Assembly: GCF_000744815.1 (NCBI RefSeq)
Contig: NZ_JQMQ01000005.1
Span: forward strand, 1,682,055-1,746,054
Source of the DNA: Phaeacidiphilus oryzae TH49
GTDB taxonomy: Bacteria > Actinomycetota > Actinomycetes > Streptomycetales > Streptomycetaceae
Direction of reading: 5' to 3'
Length of the DNA stretch: 64,000 nt
The position numbers and the translations under genes are program-made. The notes below the pieces were generated by a model. That model was not told the DNA's origin, did not search any database, and saw nothing but the letters and a program-made list of their open reading frames with translations. Shown one piece after another: positions 52,799 to 61,231 of this stretch (its first letter is position 1; each line of letters starts with the position of its first letter).

Positions 52799-54103
52799 TT
52801 ACGCGCCACCCTGGTGGACGCTGAAGGCGCTGCGCCGGGCCGCGCGGGCGATCGCGGGGTCGGGATGGGCGGAGGCCACCGCGGCCAGCACCTGACCGGC
52901 CCGCGGGTGGCCGGTGGCCCGCACGCTGGCGAAGAGGCCCGCCGGGTCGGCGCTCACCGCGCCCTGCACATGCTGCACCAGCATCGCGGTGTCGCCGTGC
53001 TCCAGGACCGCCGCCCCCGTGTCGACCCACAGCCAGGTCGCGTCCTCGGCGTCCAGCACCTCGGACGGGTCGATCCCCTCGTCGGCCTGCTCGGCCAGCC
53101 AGAGCAGCGCGTACGGCCGCAGCGCCGGCTCGTCGGCGGCGGCGCGCACGGCGGGCTCGGCCGGGTGGCCGGCGACCCGGAGGGTCTCGAAGGCGAGCCC
53201 GCGCAGCAGCGGGTCGTCCCCGCGTGCCACCTCCAGCAGCTCGGCGACCGCCCGGTCCACCGGCCTGGCCGCGACCCACGCCCGGTACTCGGCGCGGGCC
53301 GGCCCGGGGGTGTAGCCGGCGCAGGCGCCGAGCATCTCGGCGGCGCTCTTCTCGATGTGGCCGGCGGCGGTCTGCGCGACCACGCAGATCTCCTCCAGCT
53401 TGGCCCGGACCGCCCAGTGGCCCAGCGGGGAGAGCTCGATCAGCTGCTCCTCGCCGGCCGCCGGCCGATGCCTGACCAGCGCGCCGACCGCGGCGAAGCC
53501 GTCCACCATCCACTGCAGGACCTCGGCGACCTCGCCGGGCTCCGGCGGGTCGCCCCGCCCGGCGCCGCGCACCGCGTGGACCGCGGAGGCGGCATGCGGC
53601 ACGGGGCTGTGCGCGGCCCCGCCCGGGCCCGCTCCCCCCGCCATCGCCGGGCCGCCGCGCCACTGCTCGTCCAGGCCCCGGCGGAGCAGTTCGAGGAGCT
53701 CGGCGACGGCCACCGGACCGTCCACCAGGTGGACGAAGGAGAGGAGTTGCGGGGCGTGGTCCACGGACATCCCGGCCAGCGCGGCCGGAACCGCGCTCGG
53801 CACGGGCACCAGCAGCGTCCAGGCGTCGAAGAGCGCCGCCCAGCCGCGGAGCACCGCGTCGTCGTCGTGCTCCCAGGCGTGCAGCCGCCAGCCGGGGCCG
53901 GCGCCGGCCCCGCGCAGCTCGACCAGGCCGACCAGCCGGGCCCGCTCCCAGGACTCGGCGGCGGCGCCGACGGTCATCCCGAGCGCCCGTCCGGCCGCCT
54001 GGGCGTCGTCCGGCAGCAGGTCGCCGCGGCGGTCGACGGCCGGCAGTTCGCCGGCCCAGCGGGCGACCCGTACGGCGTCCGCGAGGAGCCGCCTGGCCAG
54101 CAT
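52799..54103 (-). CDS. Conserved hypothetical helical protein
   Basis: A 434-residue, Ala/Leu-rich mostly helical protein. No catalytic motif is evident. The last ~150 residues show HEAT-like helix pairs (LLEVARGDDPLLRGLAFETLRVAGHPAEPAVRAAA, ...GHPRAGQVLAAVASAHPDPAIARAARRSA), suggesting a scaffold. It seems to be a conserved streptomycete protein of unknown function. The ATG 54103 start is doubtful: an overlapping plausible N-terminus (MTSRNSRDRDARPRS..., starting GTG 54435) lies in another frame and may be cut off by a frameshift near 54110-54170. It is upstream of the GS-like gene with 51 bp between. Confidence 0.6.
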   Translation of the reverse strand: MLARRLLADAVRVARWAGELPAVDRRGDLLPDDAQAAGRALGMTVGAAAESWERARLVGLVELRGAGAGPGWRLHAWEHDDDAVLRGWAALFDAWTLLVPVPSAVPAALAGMSVDHAPQLLSFVHLVDGPVAVAELLELLRRGLDEQWRGGPAMAGGAGPGGAAHSPVPHAASAVHAVRGAGRGDPPEPGEVAEVLQWMVDGFAAVGALVRHRPAAGEEQLIELSPLGHWAVRAKLEEICVVAQTAAGHIEKSAAEMLGACAGYTPGPARAEYRAWVAARPVDRAVAELLEVARGDDPLLRGLAFETLRVAGHPAEPAVRAAADEPALRPYALLWLAEQADEGIDPSEVLDAEDATWLWVDTGAAVLEHGDTAMLVQHVQGAVSADPAGLFASVRATGHPRAGQVLAAVASAHPDPAIARAARRSAFSVHQGGA

Positions 54104-54613
54104 GGCGAGGGCGGCCGGTCCAGGCTGCCCGTGCGGCGGAGGGGTGGGGCCGTTGCCGTGCCGCGCGGCCGGGTGGCTGGGCCGGGCGGCGCGGCCGGCG
54201 CCGCCGCCCGGGGGGCGGGGGCCGGATGGTTCACGGCGGTGGGACGGTTCGCGGCAGGCTCTCCGGCGGGGCCCCCGCCGGGGAGGCGGGTCACGGCCCG
54301 CATCGGGGCGGTCGCCGGTCCGGCCCGCAACGGGGCGGGCGCCGATCCGGCCCCCTCCGAATCGGAGGGACGCTCGGCGGCGCCCCGAGCGGAACGGGGA
54401 CGGGCATCACGGTCGCGCGAGTTCCGGGACGTCACGCCGTGCAGTCTTCCCCCTACCCGGGCCCGTTGTCACATCGCGGGATCTTCCGGCATGGACGAAG
54501 CGGACCAAAGCGCCGTCATGCCCCAGGAGTCACAGGGCCGGAGACCGTTCGGCGGACGATCGCCCGTCCGGCCGCACGGAACCGGCCGGCGTCTCACATC
54601 CCGGACGAGGAGT
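54104..54613. other. Region between hydrolase and hypothetical gene
   Basis: About 510 bp. It contains an open minus-strand frame from GTG 54435 whose Ala/Pro/Arg-rich translation could be the lost N-terminus of the hypothetical protein at 52799. Its GTG is preceded by GGGGGAAG. Otherwise no gene, terminator or repeat is clear. Confidence 0.4.
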
Positions 54614-55756
54614 TCAGACCAGCGGGGTGAAGAACCTGCTCAGCGCCGTCTCGTAGCCGTCCTGGTCGACGTTCCACAGCGCCGCGTGCGCCCCGTGCGG
54701 GAACTCGTTCAGCACGGCCTGGTCGTGGTGCCGGCCGACCAGCCGCCGGACGGGGGCGATCGGCGCGATCGGGTCGTCCGGGCTGTGCAGCGCCAGGATC
54801 GGCGCGTTGACGCCCTCCCCGAGCCGGTCGAAGACCCGCTGGTCGACTCCGGCCCTCCCCTCGGCGGCCAGCACCCCGAGCTCGGCCAGCGGCCCCGGGA
54901 CGCCCCGGCGGCGGCTGACGGCCTGCGCGGTGGCCCTCCAGTCCAGCACCGCCGAGTCCAGCACGACGCCCCGGACGAGGTCCTTCCAGGAGGACTCGGC
55001 CGCCGCCTGGAGGACCATCGCGGCCCCCAGCGACCAGCCGTAGAGGACGATCCGGGTGGCCCCGCTGTCCACCGCCAGCCGGATCGCCGCCTCGACGTCC
55101 CGCCACTCGGTGCTGCCGAAGTGCCCGAGGCCGTCCGGCGAGCGGGGCGCCCCGGGGTCGTTGCGATAGGTGATCGCCAGCACCGGGACGCTGATCCGGG
55201 AGAACACCGGCAGCACCGGCAGCACCTGCTCGCGGTCGGCGCCGAGCCCGTGCACCGCGATCACCCACGGCTCCCGCAGCCCCGGCACGTACCAGGCGGG
55301 CATCGGGCCCAGCTCACCGCGGACGGCGGTGTCGGAGTACTCCAGGCCGAAGGCGGAGTCGGGGGTGCCGGTGTGCACCCGGGGCGTCAGGGTGGCCCGG
55401 GCGCCGATCGCCAGCTCCCCGCGGTCCACCCGCTCCAGCCGGCGGACGGAGGTCTGCGCGGTGGTCTCCAGCAGGTCGCCGACGACCGCGTGGCCGGTCA
55501 GGCCGGGATCCACGCCGTCCCCGGGGTCCGGCCACTCCAGGCCGTAGCGGCCGGGGCGCTGGGTGTCCTCGGTGCGGGTCAGGGCCACCCGCCCGGCCGC
55601 GGTGGCGTGCACCCGCAGCCCGTCGGCCGCCGCCGGGTCGCCGCCGCGCTGGCGGACCGAGAGGTCCGAGACGGCACGACCGGCGAGCACCGCGGCGACC
55701 GCCCCGGCGCCCACCGCCGAAGCCGTCGCCAGCACCGCTGTCTTGCCCCACCGCAT
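54614..55756 (-). CDS. Membrane-anchored alpha/beta hydrolase
   Basis: A 380-residue hydrolase with an N-terminal membrane anchor or signal peptide (MRWGKTAVLATASAVGAGAVAAVL, in pieces). The domain has AVHGLGADREQV (oxyanion), YGWSLGAAMVL with nucleophile Ser, LHSPDDPIAPI with Asp and PHGAHAALWN with His. It is therefore an extracytoplasmic or membrane-bound esterase/lipase-like enzyme; substrate unknown. Two starts are possible, ATG 55756 immediately before the anchor and ATG 55795; the former is chosen because it begins with a charged-hydrophobic signal. It is divergent from the FAD oxidoreductase gene 150 bp away. Confidence 0.85.
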   Translation of the reverse strand: MRWGKTAVLATASAVGAGAVAAVLAGRAVSDLSVRQRGGDPAAADGLRVHATAAGRVALTRTEDTQRPGRYGLEWPDPGDGVDPGLTGHAVVGDLLETTAQTSVRRLERVDRGELAIGARATLTPRVHTGTPDSAFGLEYSDTAVRGELGPMPAWYVPGLREPWVIAVHGLGADREQVLPVLPVFSRISVPVLAITYRNDPGAPRSPDGLGHFGSTEWRDVEAAIRLAVDSGATRIVLYGWSLGAAMVLQAAAESSWKDLVRGVVLDSAVLDWRATAQAVSRRRGVPGPLAELGVLAAEGRAGVDQRVFDRLGEGVNAPILALHSPDDPIAPIAPVRRLVGRHHDQAVLNEFPHGAHAALWNVDQDGYETALSRFFTPLV

Positions 55757-55906
55757 CGCGCACCCCGCTTCCGCCGTCGATGTTCCGTCAGCCATCCCAA
55801 TACCCGGGGAGCGGCACCGCCATCGCAGTACGGCCGTCCGAGATGAAGGTCGGACCCTTCCCGACCCCCTTCCCGCAGGCCGGAGCGGCGGGTAGCGTCC
55901 GGCGGC

Positions 55907-57337
55907 GTGAGCAAAGTGATCAACGGCGGCGTGTCGTACTGGTTCTCCTCGATCGGGCTGCCCAGGCCCCGGCCGGCCCTGGACGGTTCGGCCGAGGCCG
56001 ACGTGTGCATCGTCGGCGGCGGCTTCACCGGGCTGTGGACCGCGTACTACCTGCGCAAGGCCGATCCGGGGCTGCGGATCACCGTGCTGGAGCGGCGGTT
56101 CTGCGGCTTCGGCGCCTCGGGCCGGAACGGCGGCTGGCTCTACAACGGCTTCGCCGGCCGCGGGGTCTTCGCCAAGCGGTACGGCCGGGCCGCCGCCGGT
56201 GATCTGCAGCGGGCCATGGACGGCACGGTGGACGAGGTGATCCGGGCAGCCCGCGAGGAGTCGATCGAGGCCGACATCCGCAAGGGCGGGGTACTCGAAG
56301 TCGCCCGCACCCCGGCCCAGTTGGCCCGCCTCCGGTCGTTCGCCCAGGAGGAGTACGGCTACGGCGACCGGGAGCGGCTGGTGCTGGACGCCGCCGGGAC
56401 CCGGGAGCGGATCGCGGTCGAGGGCGCCCTCGGCGGGACCTGGACCCCGCACGGCGCCCGGATCCAGCCCGCCAAGCTGGTCACCGGACTGGCCCGGACG
56501 GTGGAGCGGATGGGGGTGCGGATCCACGAGTCCACCCCGGTGGAGCGGATCCTGCCGGCCCAGGGGCAGCCGGACGGGAAGGCCCGCGCGGTCACCCCCT
56601 ACGGCACCGTCTCGGCCCGCTACGTGCTGCGGCTGACGGAGGGGTTCACCGCGGACCTGGCCGGGGAGCGGCGGACGTGGCTGCCGATGAACTCCTCGAT
56701 CGTGCTGACCGAGCCGCTGCCGGAGTCCTTCTGGGCGGAGGCCGGCTGGGGCGAGTCCGGCACCGTGCTGGGCGACTTCGCCCACGCGTACATGTACGCC
56801 CAGCGGACCGCGGACGACCGGATCGCGCTGGGCGGCCGGGGCGTCCCCTACCGCTACGGCTCACGGACCGACCACGACGGGACCACCCGGGAGCGGGCGG
56901 TGCGCCAGCTGCGCGGGATCGTCCGCGACTTCTTCCCGGCGCTGGGCGCGCGGGCCGCGGACGTGCCGCTCAGCCACACCTGGTCGGGGGTGCTCGGGGT
57001 GCCCCGGGACTGGTGCACCACGGTGCAGCTGGACCGGGCGAGCGGGCTCGGCGCGGCCGGCGGCTACGTCGGCTCGGGGGTGGCCACCACCAACCTGGCC
57101 GCCCGGACCCTCCGCGACCTGGTGCTGCGCGCCGAGGGGCAGGGCGGGGACACCGAGCTGACCGCGCTGCCCTGGGTGGACCACGCGGTGCGCCGCTGGG
57201 AGCCGGAGCCGCTGCGCTGGATCGGCGTGCAGGGGATGTACGCGGCGTACCACGCGGCGGACCGGGCCGAGGCCGCCGGGCGCGGGGAGCGGACCAGCAC
57301 CATCGCCCGGATCGCGGACCTCGTCTCGGGCCGCTGA
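55907..57337 (+). CDS. FAD-dependent oxidoreductase (DAO family)
   Basis: A 476-residue flavoprotein. CIVGGGFTGLWTAYYL is the FAD-binding dinucleotide fold, and FCGFGASGRNGG the second FAD contact typical of the D-amino-acid oxidase/glycine oxidase branch. The C-terminal SGLGAAGGYVGSGVATTNLAARTL closes the FAD site. It probably oxidises a primary or secondary amine (sarcosine- or gamma-glutamylputrescine-oxidase-like), given its membership of this branch. Starts at GTG 55907. Expressed away from the hydrolase gene; no operon partner downstream. Confidence 0.9.
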   Translation: MSKVINGGVSYWFSSIGLPRPRPALDGSAEADVCIVGGGFTGLWTAYYLRKADPGLRITVLERRFCGFGASGRNGGWLYNGFAGRGVFAKRYGRAAAGDLQRAMDGTVDEVIRAAREESIEADIRKGGVLEVARTPAQLARLRSFAQEEYGYGDRERLVLDAAGTRERIAVEGALGGTWTPHGARIQPAKLVTGLARTVERMGVRIHESTPVERILPAQGQPDGKARAVTPYGTVSARYVLRLTEGFTADLAGERRTWLPMNSSIVLTEPLPESFWAEAGWGESGTVLGDFAHAYMYAQRTADDRIALGGRGVPYRYGSRTDHDGTTRERAVRQLRGIVRDFFPALGARAADVPLSHTWSGVLGVPRDWCTTVQLDRASGLGAAGGYVGSGVATTNLAARTLRDLVLRAEGQGGDTELTALPWVDHAVRRWEPEPLRWIGVQGMYAAYHAADRAEAAGRGERTSTIARIADLVSGR

Positions 57338-57822
57338 GGGCCGTTCCGGGCCGGGGGGCCGCGCGGGGCCCGCACCGGGCGGGATCCGGACATTCTGACC
57401 TCCGCCGGGCCGCGGAAGCCCCGTACCGGGAACCACAGGGTTCCCTCGGGTCACGGGCCCGAGCGGGGCGGCGAGGCCGGCCCCCTGCCCCCGGCCACCG
57501 CCGGTGAGCTGGGGCGATACTCCGTATCGGTGATCCTCGGGGCCCCGGATCCCGGGCTTTCTCCGGGGCGGGGCGGGCGCCCCGGGCACGGGCCCCGGGG
57601 CCGCTTCGGCGCGGCCGAAACCGAGTGCTCGGGCGGTGAAGCGTCGGGCCGCCGCGGGTGGCCCCGCGTCCCAGGGGCAGGCGATTGCCCAGGGTGACCG
57701 CGACGCGACTCGACGTGCGGATTCGCGCTGGAGGCCTGAGGCTGGTTTCCGGACGCCTCGCGACTTGGGGGCAGGCGGAGGCGGGCGTCCCGGTCGGAGC
57801 ACTCGACAGCGAGGCGGTGCCC
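57338..57822. other. Intergenic region before the small membrane protein
   Basis: 485 bp without a supported gene. It holds a 15-bp palindrome CGATAC-TCC-GTATCG at 57515-57529, a possible operator or promoter element, and several short GC-rich inverted repeats. No RNA gene or insertion element is visible. Confidence 0.4.
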
Positions 57823-58254
57823 ATGATGTCCGTTCTTCTCGGCCTTTTGATACCCCCCGTCGCCCTTCTGGTGATTCTGATCCTGTCCTGGTTCGAGGAT
57901 CACGTGCTGGTGCCCCCGGGCGGGTACGCGTCGCTGTCCGCGGAGGGCCGGGAGGCCCAGGAGGCCCTCGGCGAGGCGGAGTTGAGCGGGACACCCGGAG
58001 CCGCCGAACCGGTGGGCGGTGCCCCGGGGGCGGGCCTCGCGCCCTCGCCCGCCGAGCCGGGGCGGACGGCCGAACCGGAGCCCCAGCACGGACGGACCCC
58101 CGACCCCATGCCGCGCCCGCTGCCGATCGGACTGCGCGGGCGCCCGTGGCGGGGGCATCCGGCCTCCGGCGCCCGGCCGGGCTACCGGCCGCCGCTGCTG
58201 CCGGACACCGGCACCGGCGCCCAGCATCCGACGATCCGGGCGCTGCGCAGGTAG
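57823..58254 (+). CDS. Small single-helix membrane protein
   Basis: A 143-residue protein with one strong transmembrane helix at residues 4-23 (VLLGLLIPPVALLVILILSW), then an acidic/Pro/Ala/Gly-rich cytoplasmic or external tail (EDHVLVPPGG..., PEPQHGRTPDP, RGRPWRG). No enzymatic motif. Similar proteins occur next to cobalamin genes in streptomycetes, but no function is known to me. The paired ATGs at 57823 and 57826 are both possible. A 17-bp-arm hairpin 84 bp after its stop ends the transcript before the cobalamin riboswitch. Confidence 0.65.
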   Translation: MMSVLLGLLIPPVALLVILILSWFEDHVLVPPGGYASLSAEGREAQEALGEAELSGTPGAAEPVGGAPGAGLAPSPAEPGRTAEPEPQHGRTPDPMPRPLPIGLRGRPWRGHPASGARPGYRPPLLPDTGTGAQHPTIRALRR

Positions 58255-58337
58255 CCCGGCACTCCCCCCGCGGCCACGCGCACCGCGCGTTTCGCACCGC
58301 ACACCGCATACCGCGCGCCGAGGACCGAGGAGCGGCA
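58255..58337. other. Short intergenic stretch before terminator
   Basis: Eighty-three bases after the small membrane gene, with no gene or motif; it leads into the terminator at 58338. Confidence 0.4.
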
Positions 58338-58382
58338 ACGGCCGGGGTGCGGCCCCCACCAGGGCGGCCGCACCCCGGCCGT
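58338..58382 (+). terminator. Hairpin terminator before the cob operon
   Basis: 17-bp arms (58338-58354 and 58366-58382) match perfectly with an 11-nt loop, directly upstream of a promoter-like sequence. It separates the small membrane gene from the cobalamin operon. Confidence 0.75.
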
Positions 58383-58383
58383 G

Positions 58384-58413
58384 TTGACGCTGCGCGGGCC
58401 CGCGTGGTGGGAT
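58384..58413 (+). promoter_or_regulatory. Promoter of the cobalamin operon
   Basis: TTGACG (58384-58389) and TGGGAT (58408-58413) have an 18-bp spacer and lie just upstream of the riboswitch aptamer, between it and the preceding terminator. The -35 is close to consensus. Confidence 0.55.
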
Positions 58414-58427
58414 TTGTCCGCCATACG

Positions 58428-58570
58428 GAGGCATGGAGAGGAAGCCGGTGCGAATCCGGCGCGGTCCCGCCACTGTCACCGGGGAGCCCTCCTCCGCTCG
58501 TCGCCACGGCCGCCGCAAGGCGGCTGGAAGGCCGGAGGAAGCGCAGATCCGGGAGCCAGGAGACTCTCAC
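58428..58570 (+). promoter_or_regulatory. Cobalamin (adenosylcobalamin) riboswitch
   Basis: The B12-riboswitch core is clear: a GGAAGCCGGTGCGAATCCGG stretch (58439-58458), the B12 box GCCACTGTCACCGGGGAG (58469-58486) and a closing ATCCGGGAGCCAGGAGACTC segment (58547-58566). The aptamer precedes cbiB by about 120 bases, so high cobalamin should turn off the cob operon. A 14-bp palindrome GGACCCGCGGGTCC (58636-58649) and a neighbouring near-copy in the leader could provide the expression platform, but the switching pairs are not proven. Confidence 0.9.
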
Positions 58571-58692
58571 CTCCGTTCTCGTCGAGCCAGGGCGCGGACC
58601 CTGAGTGAGGACACTTCGCCATGCCTGCTGCGCGCGGACCCGCGGGTCCTTTCCCTGTCGACCGGCCCGCCGCACGGCGGAGCTGACGGGAC

Positions 58693-59682
58693 GTGGACCG
58701 ACTCCTTCTCGGGGCGCCGCTCGGCTACGCCCTGGACGCGGTGATCGGCGACCCGCGCCGCGGCCACCCGGTGGCGGCCTTCGGACGCGCCGCCACCCGC
58801 CTCGAACACCGTCTCTACGCCGACCGCCGGGCTGCCGGCGTGCTCTTCACCGCCGTCTCCACCGGCACCGTGGCGGCGGGGGCGCTGCTCGCGGAGCGCG
58901 CGCTGCGCCGCCGGCCCCCGGCCGGGACCGCCCTCGCCGGGGCCGCCGCCTGGGCGGTGCTCGGCGGCGCGACCCTGGTACGGGAGGCGCGGGCGATCGA
59001 CGGGCTGCTGGCGGGGGGCGACCTCGCGGCGGCCAGGGCGCGGCTGCCCCATCTCTGCGGGCGGGATCCGCACGGGCTGGACGAGGCGGGGATCGCTCGC
59101 GCGGTCGTCGAGTCGGTGGCCGAGAACACCGCGGACGCGGTGGTGAACGCGCTGGTGTGGGGCGCTCTGGCGGGCGCACCCGGGCTGCTCGCCTTCCGGG
59201 CCGTCAACACCCTGGACGCGATGGTGGGCCACCGCTCCCCCAGGTACGAGCGGTTCGGCTGGGCCTCCGCCCGGCTGGACGACCTCGCCGGCTGGCCGGG
59301 GGCGCGGCTGACCGCACTCCTCACGGCCGCCGCGGCCGGGCCGGGCGCGCGGCGGCGCGCGCTGCGGGTCTGGCGGCGGGACGGGGGCGCCCACCCGAGC
59401 CCGAACGCCGGACAGGCCGAGTCGGCCTTCGCGGGAGCGCTGGGGGTGCGCCTCGGGGGCGAGTTGGCGTACGGGGAGAGGGTCGAGCGGCGACCCGTGC
59501 TCGGCGCCGAGTTGCGTGCGCCGGAGCGCGCGGACATCGAGCGTGCCTGTGTGCTGTCGCGGCGGGTGGGGGCGCTGGCGCTGGGGACGGCGCTGGTCGG
59601 CCGTGCTGCCGTGCGGGCGGGAGCGCGGGCCGGAGCGCGGGCCGTCGGCCGGCGGGCCGTGCGGACGGGGGCCCGCCGATGA
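58693..59682 (+). CDS. cbiB: Adenosylcobinamide-phosphate synthase
   Basis: A 329-residue integral membrane enzyme that joins aminopropanol to adenosylcobyric acid (CbiB/CobD), a late B12 step. It has [29 protein letters not shown] (family start), [29 protein letters not shown] (active-site helix with conserved acidic residues) and [19 protein letters not shown]. Start GTG 58693 is used; upstream there is only a weak GACGGGAC site, so regulation may be at initiation. It is the first gene after the riboswitch and overlaps cobQ by 4 bp. Its tail is Arg/Ala-rich. Confidence 0.93.
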   Translation: MDRLLLGAPLGYALDAVIGDPRRGHPVAAFGRAATRLEHRLYADRRAAGVLFTAVSTGTVAAGALLAERALRRRPPAGTALAGAAAWAVLGGATLVREARAIDGLLAGGDLAAARARLPHLCGRDPHGLDEAGIARAVVESVAENTADAVVNALVWGALAGAPGLLAFRAVNTLDAMVGHRSPRYERFGWASARLDDLAGWPGARLTALLTAAAAGPGARRRALRVWRRDGGAHPSPNAGQAESAFAGALGVRLGGELAYGERVERRPVLGAELRAPERADIERACVLSRRVGALALGTALVGRAAVRAGARAGARAVGRRAVRTGARR

Positions 59683-61205
59683 GCGGGGCGCTGCTGGTGG
59701 CGGGGACCACCTCGGACGCGGGCAAGAGCGTGGTGACCGCCGGGATCTGCCGCTGGCTCAGCCGGCAGGGCGTGCGGGTGGCGCCCTTCAAGGCGCAGAA
59801 CATGTCGCTGAACTCCTTCGTCACCCTGGACGGCGCCGAGATCGGCCGCGCCCAGGCGATGCAGGCGGCGGCCTGCCGGATCGAGCCGTCCGCGGCGATG
59901 AACCCGGTACTGCTCAAGCCGGGTGGGGACGGCCGCAGCCAGGTGGTGCTGCGCGGCCGGGCGGTCGCCGAGGTCAGCGCGCTGGACTACCGGGAGCGCA
60001 AGCCCGCGCTGCTGGAGGCCGCCCTGGAGTGCCTGGCCGAACTGCGGGCCGGGTACGAGGTGGTGGTCTGCGAGGGGGCCGGCTCCCCCGCCGAGATCAA
60101 CCTCCGCTCCGGGGACATCGCCAACATGGGGCTGGCCACCGCGGCCGGCCTGCCGGTGGTGGTGGTCGGGGACATCGACCGGGGCGGGGTCTTCGCGGCG
60201 ATGTACGGCACGCAGGCCCTGCTGAGCGCGGAGGACCAGGCCCAGCTGGCGGGCTGGGTGGTCAACAAGTTCCGCGGCGACGCCCGGCTGCTGGAACCCG
60301 GACTGGAGATGCTGCGCGGGCTCACCGGCCGTCCGGTGCTCGGCGTCCTGCCGATGCTGAACGGGCTGTGGCTGGACGCCGAGGACTCGCTGGCGCTGGA
60401 CGCCCGCCCGGGCGTCCTCAGCGGCGGCGCCCCGGTCGGGCGGGAGGTGCTGGACGTGGCCGTGCTGCGGCTGCCCCGGCTCTCCAACTTCACCGACGTG
60501 GACGCGCTGGCCCAGGAGCCGGGCGTGCTGGTGCGGTTCGTGACCCGGCCCGAGGAGCTGGCCGGGGCGGACGCCCTGGTGCTGCCCGGGACCAGGGCCA
60601 CCGTCGCCGACCTGGAATGGCTGAGGGGGCGTCGGCTCGACCGCGCGGTGGGCGCCTTCGCCGCCTCCGGGCGCTCGGTGCTCGGGGTCTGCGGCGGCTA
60701 CCAGATGCTCGGCAGGGAGATCTCGGACCGGGTGGAGTCGAAGGCCGGGGACGTGCCCGGGCTGGGGCTGCTGCCGCTGCGGTTCGACTTCGCCCGGGAG
60801 AAGACGCTGGCCCGGCCGAGCGGCACGGTGGACGGGCGGCCGGTGCTGGGCTACGAGATCCACCACGGGGTGGCGGAGGTTGAGGGCGGGGAGCCGTTCA
60901 TCGTGGACCCCCGCCACGGCCGTCCCGAGGACGGTTGCCGGGTGGGCTCGGTCTGGGGCACCACCTGGCACGGGCTGCTGGAGAACGACGGGTTCCGGCG
61001 GGACTGGCTGCGGCAGGCGGCGTCCGCCGCGGGCCGGGACTTCAGGCCGGCCCCCGACGTCTCCTTCGCGGCCCGCCGCGAGGAGCAACTCGACCGGCTC
61101 GGCGATCTGGTCGGGGAGCACATGGACACCAAGGCGCTGCTGCGCCTGATCGAGGACGGCGTGCCGCGCGGACTGCCGTTCGTACCGCCGGGGGCACCGG
61201 CGTGA
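59679..61205 (+). CDS. cobQ: Cobyric acid synthase
   Basis: A 508-residue glutamine-dependent amidotransferase that amidates four side chains of adenosylcobyrinic acid a,c-diamide. The N-terminal ATPase (about 1-235) has GTTSDAGKS and [12 protein letters not shown]; the C-terminal glutamine amidotransferase domain (about 265-480) has the catalytic Cys in [10 protein letters not shown] and a His/Glu-containing end ([16 protein letters not shown]). ATG 59679 overlaps the cbiB stop, and its own stop is within 30 bp of the cobN start. It therefore belongs to the riboswitch-controlled operon. Confidence 0.95.
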   Translation: MSGALLVAGTTSDAGKSVVTAGICRWLSRQGVRVAPFKAQNMSLNSFVTLDGAEIGRAQAMQAAACRIEPSAAMNPVLLKPGGDGRSQVVLRGRAVAEVSALDYRERKPALLEAALECLAELRAGYEVVVCEGAGSPAEINLRSGDIANMGLATAAGLPVVVVGDIDRGGVFAAMYGTQALLSAEDQAQLAGWVVNKFRGDARLLEPGLEMLRGLTGRPVLGVLPMLNGLWLDAEDSLALDARPGVLSGGAPVGREVLDVAVLRLPRLSNFTDVDALAQEPGVLVRFVTRPEELAGADALVLPGTRATVADLEWLRGRRLDRAVGAFAASGRSVLGVCGGYQMLGREISDRVESKAGDVPGLGLLPLRFDFAREKTLARPSGTVDGRPVLGYEIHHGVAEVEGGEPFIVDPRHGRPEDGCRVGSVWGTTWHGLLENDGFRRDWLRQAASAAGRDFRPAPDVSFAARREEQLDRLGDLVGEHMDTKALLRLIEDGVPRGLPFVPPGAPA

Positions 61206-61231
61206 ACGGCGAGCGAGAGAAGGTAGTCAGG

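Noticed and set aside
51254-55846. 1530-residue plus-strand open frame
   Set aside because: It is antisense to the GS-like, hypothetical and hydrolase genes; no domain can be seen.
57515-57529. 15-bp palindrome as a firm operator
   Set aside because: It is about 290 bp from the next start and no nearby regulator gene supports it; listed only within the gap description.
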